A stretch of 64,000 nucleotides of DNA from Muscardinus avellanarius. Its lineage: Eukaryota; Chordata; Mammalia; Rodentia; Gliridae. The stretch is taken from NCBI GenBank assembly GCA_963383645.1, contig OY726578.1:25694523-25758522 (forward strand). The letters are read 5' to 3'. Both the position numbers and the translations under genes were made by a program. Below, in pieces: positions 55,760 to 64,000 of the stretch. Position 1 is the stretch's first letter. Each line of letters starts with the position of its first letter. Under the pieces are notes generated by a model. It made no database searches. It saw nothing but the letters and a program-made list of their open reading frames with translations, and had not been told where the DNA came from.

Positions 55760-55950
55760 TTCTTTTGTTTTGTTTTGTTTTGGTGGTACTGGGGTTCCTG
55801 GAAGCCCTTCTACCTCCGGGCTACTCTCCCAGACCTATTTTATACTTTTTTATTTTTGGAAACAGGGTCTCTTAAGCTTCAAACCTGTGCGATCTTCCTG
55901 TCTCCGCCTCCCAAGCGCAGGGATTACAAGTGTGCGCCGCCACGCCCGGC
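55760..55950 (-). mobile_element. Recent subfamily-B SINE with 21-bp target-site duplication
   Basis: Complete reversed dimer with (TTTTG)n tail. The 21 bases at 55,739-55,759 recur exactly at 55,951-55,971 (core CAGTTCCTGACTAGTTTT), a perfect target-site duplication in single-copy DNA. Confidence 0.95.
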
Positions 55951-56314
55951 CAACAGTTCCTGACTAGTTTTGCAGGGACTGGGGAGAAAGCCGCAGGGAC
56001 AAGAGTGTTGCTAGATGCCCGGAAGACCTTTCCAACAGCTGCACGTGTTTAGAGACCGGAGAGGAAGCCCAGGAGGGAGTGAGCCCCTGCATGAGGATGC
56101 ATGCAACTTGAGGTTAGGGGGTGGTGAGCCCCTTGCATCGAGGTCCCAGGGCTTCGGTGCCCGGGCGAAAGCCCTATGAACTGCTCTCCTCTGCTTCTGG
56201 CACCATGTGTTGCTTGGTGGGAGAGCACGGCCAGGAGTCCAGCTGAATGTGGCCGGGTGGGGCTGGCCCAGGGTCCTTGTCTGTGACTAGCAGGATTTGA
56301 GCCATTCAACATAG

Positions 56315-56490
56315 CTGGGGAGGCTGAGACAGGAGGATTGCAGGTTCAAAGGCAGACTCAATGACTTAGTGAGGCCCTCTGTAACTTAGCAAGACCCTGT
56401 TTCCGAATAAAAATAAAATATGGTTGGGGGGTGTAGCTCAGAGGTAGACTGCCCTGGGTTCAATTCCCAGTACCAAAATAAATAAATAAC
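56315..56490 (+). mobile_element. B1-dID SINE
   Basis: B1 half without its first bases (GGGGAGGCTGAGACAGGAGG) and an ID half ending TTCAATTCCCAGTACC. Confidence 0.83.
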
Positions 56491-56524
56491 CATCCAATAT
56501 ATTACTGAATCTCAGCCTTGGTCA

Positions 56525-56944
56525 GCTGTTTGATCGATGTAACCAAAATGCCAGACAACAGCTTATAGGAGAAAAGGTTTACTTGGCTCACAATTTCAGG
56601 GGTTCAGTCCTCGGCTGTCTGGCTCAGGACAGAGGCATCACGACAGCAGGGTGTGGCATATAACACTCCTGGTTTCTGCTGGCCAGCAAGCAGAGAGCCC
56701 ATGGCCACGTCCCCAGAGACCTACGGTTACCTCCCAGTAAATCCATTCAAATTATTAAACCAGGCCAGGGATGGTGGTGCACACCTGTAATCCAGTGCTT
56801 GTGAGGTTGAGATTGGAGGATCACAGGTTCAAGGCCAGCCTCAGTGATTTAGCAAGACCCTGTCTCAAAGTAATAAAAATGACTAGGGGTGTAGCTCAGA
56901 GGTGGAATGCCCCTAAATTCAATCTCCAGTATCCCTCTCCCCAA

Positions 56945-56980
<36 letters not shown>

Positions 56981-57250
56981 TTGCGGGTCTGGGGGTGGAA
57001 CCCAGGGGCATTCTACCTCTGAGCTACACCCCCTGCCCTATATTTTATTCTTTATTTTGAAACTGGGTCTCACTGAGTTGCAGAGGGCCTCACTAGATAG
57101 CTGAGGCTGTCCGCGAACCGCGATCCTCTGGTCTCAGCCTCCCGAATGCTGGGATTACAAGCGTGTGCCACCACGCCTGGCTTCTCTCCAAATTATTAAT
57201 CCATCAATGAGATTAGAGCCCAGATTCAATTATTTCACCTCTGAATGTTT
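56525..57250. mobile_element. MaLR/ERVL-type LTR fragment split by SINEs
   Basis: 56,525-56,758 (GGTTTACTTGGCTCACAATT, CAGCAAGCAGAGAGCCCATG, CAGAGACCTACGGTTACCTC) and 57,189-57,250 (AATCCATCAATGAGATTAGA, TCAATTATTTCACCTCTGAA) resemble MaLR long-terminal-repeat DNA. It is non-coding. SINE material at 56,759-57,188 separates the pieces, and CAAATTATTA occurs three times (56,748, ~56,942, 57,189). Confidence 0.6.
56759..57188. mobile_element. Convergent SINE pair inside the LTR
   Basis: A plus-strand dimer (56,761-56,940) and a minus-strand dimer (56,982-57,182) separated by (ATT)n at 56,946-56,981. Confidence 0.85.
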
Positions 57251-57251
57251 T

Positions 57252-58151
57252 TTTTTTTTCTTTTTTGTGGTACTGGGAATAAAACCTGGGGGTATTCTAC
57301 CTCCTAGCTACACCCCAGCCCTATTACTTACTTATTTATTTATTTACTTACTTATTTATTGCATTACTGGGGATGGAACCCAGGGGCTTTCTACCTCTGA
57401 GCTACACCCCAGCTCTATTTTTTATTCTTTAATTAATTAATTAATTAATTTAGTGGTACTGGGGATGGACCCCTTCTCTGGGCTACACTCCCAGTCGTAT
57501 TTTTTATATTTTATTTGGAAACAGGGTCTCTTAAGCCAGAGAGGCTGGCTTCAAACCTGCGCGATCCTCCTGTCTCCACCTCCCAAGCGCAGGGATTACA
57601 AGTCTGTGCCACCACGCCCGGCCTTTTATTCTTTATTTTGAAACTGGGTCTCACTGAGTTGCAAAGGGGCCTCACTAAGTAGCTGAGGCTGTCCACGAAC
57701 CGCGATCCTCCGGTCTCAGCCTCCCAAATGCTGGAATTACAAATGTGCGCCACCAAGCCCGGCCTTTTTAGTTTTATTTTAAAACAGAGTCTCCCTAGGT
57801 TGATGAGAGTTTCAGTACTTGTTGAGGCTATTCTCAAACCTGCCCGCAATCCTCCTATCTCAGCCTCCCAAGTACTGGAATTGCAAGTGTGCCCACCACG
57901 CCTGGCCACCTCTGCACATTTTGCTTTGCCAATACATGAGCTTTAGCCAGGCGTGGTGGGCACGCTTGTAATCCCGGCATTCGGGAGACTGAGACCGGAG
58001 GATCGCGGTTCATGGACAGCCTCAGCTACTTCGGCCCTCTGCAACTCAGTGAGACCCGGTTTCAAAATAAAGAATAAAAAATAGGGCTAGGGGTGTAGCT
58101 CAGAGGTAGAATGCCCCTGGGTTCCAGGTTCCATCCCCAGTACTGAAAAAA

Positions 58152-58192
<41 letters not shown>
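57252..58192. mobile_element. SINE cluster ending in TA/TG repeat
   Basis: Minus-strand copies at ~57,265-57,320, ~57,360-57,420, ~57,450-57,622 (subfamily B), ~57,625-57,762 and ~57,765-57,907. A plus-strand dimer (57,942-58,148) is tailed by (TA)n(TG)n at 58,151-58,192. Confidence 0.85.
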
Positions 58193-58194
<2 letters not shown>

Positions 58195-58195
<1 letters not shown>

Positions 58196-58889
58196 TTGCT
58201 TGCTTTTTCTGGGGGGGCATTCTATATCCAAACCCTAACAACTTCTCTGTGGGTAGTTGGCCAATCGATGTTCCCCTCTGAGGTGCTTGCCCAGGGTTTT
58301 GGGAGCAGGCGGCTCCTTAGCTGATCTGCTGCCCCCCATTCCAGGCCATGGGTGCTCATCCCCAAGCCCCAAGTCCCGCATGTCCAACGCCGCAGCCTGC
58401 AGACCACCAGGTGGTCTGGTGCCGGTCCCACATGAAGGTTCTGCGGGGCTGTGGGAGAGCGACCGGCATGTCTGGCACCTACTGGCCACGAGTGCCCAGG
58501 GCGTCTGGAGGCCTGGGTTTTGTTGCCTGTAAAAGGCTTCCAAAGGGACACAGAGGGAAGAGCTGGGCAGAATGGTGTCGCGGGCGAAGGGCGGATTACA
58601 TTTTCCTTTATGTTTCCTCAGGGACATGGAGGCCCAGTGCTGCAGTGGGCTGGAGACCACAAGTCAGACTGGACAGAGTGTGGGGGTAAATAAAGCCAAG
58701 GAAGGACGTCCAGGCCCAAAGGTCAGGGTTGTGCACACCGGAGGGGGCGTGGGAATCCCTGTCGTCTCCAGAAAGGGCAGCAAGTTAGGCAGGTGGCAGA
58801 TGGTGTCTGCGAGCCATGAGGCTCAGAGGCTGTCAGGATGTCCCACTGCGTCCTGGAGGGCAGGGTAGCAGAGGACCCAGGAAGGCTGC
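58195..58889. other. Single-copy DNA upstream of the TANGO2 promoter
   Basis: About 700 bp unique sequence; no exon supported. Confidence 0.5.
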
Positions 58890-59260
58890 AGGGGCGCCGG
58901 CCCGCAGACGCCCGCGCAGCTCCCAGACTTGACGCAGCCCCGGGGGCGTGGCATAAGGAGGCTGCAGCCCCTGAGCGACAGCGCGCGCGGCCAACAGGGC
59001 CCCGGATCGCGGCGCCCCGCCCCGCCCTCCACCTCTCAGCCAATGGAGAGCCCTCGGGGCGGGGCCTGGGCTGGCAGAGGCGGGGCGCGGGGCGGGGCCT
59101 GGGCTGTAGGCGTCTGCAGCGGGCGCGGCACCCGGAAGTCGGCGGCAGCGGAGGCGGTGAGTGTGCGGCTGGCGGCCGGGGCTGGCGGGCGCTGCTCCTG
59201 GCCGGGTCGGCCCCAGGGCTCAGGGGCGCCGGGCTCCGGGGGACGCGGGCGGGCTGAGCC
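58890..59260 (+). promoter_or_regulatory. TANGO2: CpG-island promoter, probable TANGO2
   Basis: Dense CpG with GC boxes (GGGGCGGGGCC near 59,055 and 59,090), a CCAAT box at 59,040-59,044 (TCAGCCAATGG) and an ETS/GABP-type site CCGGAAGT at 59,132-59,139. It drives the plus strand, away from ARVCF. Confidence 0.75.
59090..59156 (+). other. TANGO2: Probable TANGO2 untranslated exon 1
   Basis: The plus-strand exon candidate ends CGGAGGCG|GTGAGTGT, a strong donor at 59,157, shortly after the ETS site. The start is approximate. The assignment rests on synteny: human TANGO2 lies next to ARVCF in divergent orientation. No coding sequence is present here. Confidence 0.6.
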
Positions 59261-60905
59261 ACACGTCTACTCTGTGCCTCCCATTTCCAAGGCTTAGGAT
59301 GGGGAGCCAAAGGCCTGTCTTGGGACTCTGTTGGGTCTGGATTGAGCAGACCGACCCCGACTCACTAAAGCATCCCATGCGGATGGCCTTTCCGATGATC
59401 CCCTTTGGACAGGGTACGGGGTTCCCTGGCAAGCAGGACCAGACTCTCTGCCAGGAGGCTGAGACAGGTGGGGGAGGGAGCTGCGTGGTCATGGCAGAAG
59501 GCGGTGGGCAGCGGCTGGGGCCAGCATCCAGGACTGCTCTGGAATCGCACCACCCGACTCTGGGATCCTCATCCCCACGCTGACACCCCACAGCAGGATG
59601 ACAGTGGATATCCCATCCGAGTAGGCTGCAAGTGCTGGGTCATCTCGTGTCTGGATGTGGCCTTCCCGGGTGGCTTGAATAGCAGACCCCCACCCCCATC
59701 CAGAGGGCATCTGGGGTGCGGGCTGGGGTGGCTGCACCCAGGCCGGGCCTGGCCCCACTGCTCGGCTCTGAAGCATCGCCAGCCTTGCCTGTTCTCCTCT
59801 TGGGCAGTGGACACAGAGGGCCAGGTGCTGAGACCTCCCATCCCCGCACCCCTCACCTTTTCTGTACGGCCTGGCTTAAGCGTGGACAGTCTGCCCTTGG
59901 ACAAGTCCGGAGCCTGGGCCCCTTCTTCCCGTGGAACGTCACATGCTCCGTATTGGCCAGGCCTCTCATGCCACTCTGGTCCTGCTGACCGGTGTTTGCC
60001 GCTGCTCTGGGCTCAGAGCCGTCTTCCATGAGGCAGATATGACGGCAGCTCAGAGGGGCAGCTGGGCAGCACTTTGGAAGGCATTCTCGCTCTAGCTCAT
60101 TTACCCTCTGGGCAGCCTTTTGGGGCAAGCATTCACTGGCCCAGCCCTGCTCAAGAGGAACAGACTGGGGCTGAGGCAGCCGTGTTCCCAAGGTCGCTCA
60201 GGGCCTCTCAGTTCTTTTGTTCCTCCTGGGCCCCTCTCCCAGGAGCCCTTCTGCATCAGACCGGCAGCCGGGGAGGTGCCACTTGTGCATGGACACAGAG
60301 CCTCCATCCCCTACCCCAGATTCCAGTGCCCGGGCGGGCTGGGTGGGCATGTCCCTGGGACCCTGCAGTGTGAGTCCCTCGTCCTACGGGGTTGTTACCT
60401 GCATGCCCTTGGACTGCAGCCCCTCACTCGCCCTGTGCCTCCTTGATGTCCTCGCTGGAGCACTGTTACTCTCATCACGATTCACAATGGTCGTAACCAT
60501 GTGCAGTGTTGTGGGGTAGTTCCCGTGCCTGGCTTCTGTGCCAGATGGTAAGCTCTGTAGGCACCCTGGCGTGTGCCCGCAGGTACTGTGCTTGAGAGCC
60601 GGTCTGCTGAGAAATGGTATAAGATGGTGAGGCTGGAAGGCTTCTGGAAACCAGCCATGCTTATCATTGCCACTCGAGGTGGGTGGGAGCTGGGGGGCAC
60701 CTGTTGGTTACGTGTCCGTCGTCACATGGTGGTGGCACTGCTGGGTCTGGCATTTCTCGGTTCTGACCCGTGGGGGCTTGGTGAAGGGCTCTACGAAAAC
60801 AAGGTCACCCCCAAACAGTCGAGCTTCCCTTTGAGGCTATTGGTGCAGTTTCCCCTCAATTTTCCCTCAGCGTCCTTGTCAGACTGCAAAAATAATATAT
60901 GTACA
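59260..60905 (+). other. TANGO2: TANGO2 intron 1, single-copy part
   Basis: About 1.6 kb SINE-free sequence. An L2/MIR-like scrap (AGATGGTAAGCTCTGTAGGC) is near 60,545. Open frames up to 208 codons on the plus strand lack support. Confidence 0.5.
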
Positions 60906-60909
60906 AAAA

Positions 60910-61590
60910 GACTGGAATTGCTGAGCATGGTGGCGCACACTTGTAATCCCAGTCCTTGGGAGGCTGAGACAGGAGAATTGAAGTTTTGCTGCCGGCCTCA
61001 GCTACTTAGTGAAGCCTTCCATAACTTAATGAGATGCTGTTTCAAAATTAAGAATAAAAAATAGGGCTGGGAGTGTAGCTTGGAGGTAGAATGCCCCTGG
61101 GTTCAATCCCACTTCCACAAAATAAACAACCAACCAGGCTGGAACTGGGCCGGGGGCACATACCTATAATCTCAGTCCTTGAGAGGCTGAGACAGGAGGA
61201 TTATAGGTTCTAGGCCAGCCTCAGCAAATTAGACCCTATTTCAATATAAAAAATATAAAGGAGCTGGGAGTGGTAGCACACACTTGTAATCTCAGCATTT
61301 GGGAGGCTGAGACAGGATGATATGGTTCAAGGCCAGCCTCAACTACTACTTAGTGAGGCCCTCTGCAACTCAGTGAGATTCTGTTTCAAAGTAAAGAATA
61401 AAAAAACAGAACTGGGGGGTGTAGCTCGGAGGTAGAAAGCCCCTGGGCTCTAGCCTCAGTACTGCAAAATAAATAAATAAATAATAAATAAAAAGTAACA
61501 AGGGCCGGGGGATTCATTCAGAGATAGACTGCCCCTGGGTTCAATACCAAGAAAGTAGATATAAAAATAATTAAGTCTGGCCTCTGTCTC
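60910..61590 (+). mobile_element. Plus-strand SINE cluster
   Basis: B1 halves at ~60,920, ~61,145 and ~61,262, and ID halves at ~61,068, ~61,412 and ~61,505. Confidence 0.85.
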
Positions 61591-61654
61591 CTGGTAGCAG
61601 GTAACCTTGCTGACATGTGAGAATGTGTTGGCAAGGTCTTGGGTACATGCTTAC

Positions 61655-61657
<3 letters not shown>

Positions 61658-61704
<47 letters not shown>

Positions 61705-61915
61705 GGGATTGAATCCAGGGGCATTCTACCTCCCAAGATATATATCCAGCCCTATTTTTTATTCCTTATTTTGAAACAGGGTCTCACTAGGTTGCAGAGG
61801 GCCTCACTAAGTAGCCTAGGCTGGCCTTGAACCTGCAATCTTCCTGTCTCAGCCTCACAAGTACTGGGATTACAAGTGTGTGCCACCACACCTTCCTTCC
61901 TTTCTTTTCTTTCTT

Positions 61916-61972
<57 letters not shown>

Positions 61973-63390
61973 TACTGGGGATTGAACCCAGGACAGTCTA
62001 CCTCTGAGCTATACCCCAGCCCTATTTTTTGTTCTTTATTTTGAAACAGGGTCTCCTTGGGTTGCTGAGAATCTCACCGTTTGCTGAGGCTGTCCTCAAA
62101 CCTGTGATTCTCCTGTCTTAGCCTCCCAGTTACTGGGATCACAGCTGTGTGTTCCACCATGCTTGACCATGCTTACTTCTTTTTAATTTTCTGGTGGTAC
62201 TGGGGCTCCTGGAAGCCCTTCTACCTCCGGCCTACACTCCCAGACCTATTTTATACTTTTAAAATTTGGAAACAGGGTCTCTTAACCCAGCGCGGCTGAC
62301 TTCAAACCTGCATGATCCTCCTGTCTCCGCCTCCCAAGCGCGGGGATTACAAACTAGTGCCACCACACCCGGCTGCTTACTTCTTAAGAACTTTTTAGTA
62401 CCAGGAATGAAGCCTGTCTCTTTTTCTTCTTTTGTGCATATGTGGAACTGGGATTAAACCCAGGGTAGTGTGCTTCTGAGCTATATTCCCAGTCCCTTTT
62501 CTTTTTTATTTTATTTATTTTTATATTTTATTATGTTTTGCGGGTCTGGGGCTGGAACCCAGGGGCATTAGACCTCTGAGCTCCACCCCCAGCCCTATTT
62601 TTTATTCTTTATTTTGAAATCGGGTCTCACTGAGTTGCGGAGGGCCTCACTAAGTAGCTGAGGCTGTCCATGAACTGTGATCCTCTGGTCTCAGCCTCCC
62701 GAATGCAGGGATTACAAGCTTGCGTCACCACGCCCAGATTCTTTTTTATTTTGAGACAGGGTCTTGCTAAGTTGCTGAGGGTCTTGTTAAGTTGCTGAGA
62801 CTGGCTTCAAGTCTGTGATTCTCCTGTGTCAGTTTCCCAAATACTGGGATCACAAGTGTGTGTGACCACACCTGAGTACATGCTAACTTCCTTTTTTTTT
62901 GGTGGCACTGGGGTTCCTGGGAGCCCTTCTACCTCCGGGCTACACTCCCAGACCTATTTTATATTTTTGGAACAGCGTCTCTTACGCCAGCAAGGCTGGC
63001 TTCGAACCTGCGCGATCCTCCTGTCTCCGCCTCCCAAGCGTGGGGATTACAAGCGTGCGCCACCGCGCCCAGCACTAACTTCCTTTCTTTTGTGGTACTG
63101 TGGGTACCCAGGGACTTTATACCTCTGAGCTAGACCCCTAGACCGATTGTTTATTTATTTATTACTACTTTCTTGTTTATTGGGACTGGGGATGGATCTC
63201 AGGGGCATTCTACCTCTGAACTACACCCCCAGCCCTATTTTATTCTTTTTGAGTTTGAAACAGTCTTGGAAAGTTGCTAAGCATCTCACTAAGTAGCTGA
63301 GGCTGGCTTTAAACCTACAAAATCCTCCTGTCTCGGCCTCCCAAGGACTGGGTTACAGGTGTGTGCCACCATTCCTAACCTACATGCTAA
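61658..63390 (-). mobile_element. Minus-strand SINE array with two TG repeats
   Basis: (TG)n at 61,658-61,702 and 61,930-61,972 each run into a reversed ID half. Reversed dimers end at ~61,895, ~62,168, ~62,375 (subfamily B), ~62,738, ~62,875, ~63,075 (subfamily B) and ~63,380. Confidence 0.85.
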
Positions 63391-63869
63391 CGTTTAAGTT
63401 CCTGCTTTCAACCAGTTTGGAAGGGTTATTGGGAATGCCCTTTTCTATGTGGGCCACAAGGTCACCTTGAGCTGGGCCTCTGTCCTCCTGTGGGGAAGCC
63501 TGAGACGCTGGGAGGCACCCTGTGTCCAGAGCTTTCCGCCATACCTATGGGCGCACCTCGTTTGTTCTCCTTGGATGGGAAGGGACGTTGCCACCCTGGT
63601 GTGAGGCTGAAAAACGCATCTGTAAACACTGGGAAGATCTGAGGGCGAGGATCTGTAGAAATGTGTCCTGGTAATAGGTGTAATGAGACCGCGGAGCCCT
63701 GGTGCCGAGGTGGGCGGAGCGTGTCGCAGCGGACTGGCTGGATTGGCTGGATTGGCTGCGGAGGATTTCCAGGCCAGGATTTCCAGACGTCAGGGCTTTC
63801 TCAGCCAAGGCCCCAGGAGCAGTGACACCGCGTTCCCTGTGCTTACCTCTCCCTCCCTCCTCTCCGCAG
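63391..63869 (+). other. TANGO2 intron, single-copy end
   Basis: Unique sequence with a tandem GGCTGGATT (63,736-63,760) and a GATTTCCAG direct repeat (63,765-63,785). It leads into a pyrimidine-rich acceptor. Confidence 0.5.
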
Positions 63870-64000
63870 CGCAGCAGTCTGTGTCTGCCTGTGGGAAGAG
63901 CAGCAGTCGCAGCGGCTCATCTGGAAGCTGCTCCCAGCCCCGCAGACCCACAGGGAGGGCAGCCACGAGGCGTTCTGCTCGTGTGAAGTGCCGGTGCAGT
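63870..64000 (+). other. TANGO2: Probable TANGO2 untranslated exon 2 (runs off window)
   Basis: A strong acceptor, CCCTCCCTCCTCTCCGCAG, precedes 63,870. The following 131 bases contain no ATG and no recognisable TANGO2 coding sequence (which begins MCIIFFKFDP), so this would be 5' UTR. The downstream donor is off the window. Confidence 0.5.

Noticed and set aside
63702..63986. 94-codon plus-strand frame at the right edge as TANGO2 coding sequence
   Set aside because: The translation does not resemble the TANGO2 N-terminus and crosses the acceptor at 63,869; treated as intron plus 5' UTR.

Overview
The window is mammalian nuclear DNA, almost certainly from a rodent of the squirrel/dormouse/beaver side of the tree. 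The evidence is a very dense population of dimeric SINEs, each made of a 7SL-derived B1 unit joined to a shortened tRNA-Ala-derived ID unit (the published B1-dID type). The genus cannot be fixed from this sequence. DNA is GC-rich and SINE-rich. The only clear LINE-1 is one short ORF2 fragment, and one MaLR-like LTR fragment is present. There are no bacterial, CRISPR or mobile-operon features.

One gene dominates: ARVCF, an armadillo-repeat delta-catenin of the p120-catenin family, on the minus strand. Fifteen coding exons lie between 106 and 18,807. Every intron that both starts and ends here is GT-AG, and all codon phases join without a frameshift. They encode about 897 residues. The last ~64 residues of the human protein, including its PDZ-binding tail, lie left of position 1. 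The coding start is at 18,789. About 34 kb of intron separates it from a CpG-island promoter at 52.4-53.5 kb, where a non-coding first exon probably ends at 53,058. A second CpG island at 13.9-14.65 kb, inside the intron between coding exons 1 and 2, could supply an alternative first exon that removes the coiled coil.

On the right, a divergent CpG-island promoter at 58.9-59.26 kb has a splice-donor-bearing first exon on the plus strand, and a second untranslated exon begins at 63,870. By conserved gene order (COMT - ARVCF - TANGO2 on human 22q11.2) this is the 5' end of TANGO2. No TANGO2 coding sequence is inside the window.

The rest is SINE clusters, CA/TG microsatellites seeded at SINE tails, and single-copy intron. 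The oddest parts are: a ~2.07-kb near-pure polypurine minisatellite (32,494-34,558) next to an unexplained GC-rich block; a short ARVCF intron (686-1,189) built of tandem units that copy both flanking exon edges with their splice sites; repeated SINE-into-SINE insertions at one target position; and a local tandem duplication at 49.7/50.6 kb. No new protein-coding system was found. The novelty here is structural and regulatory.
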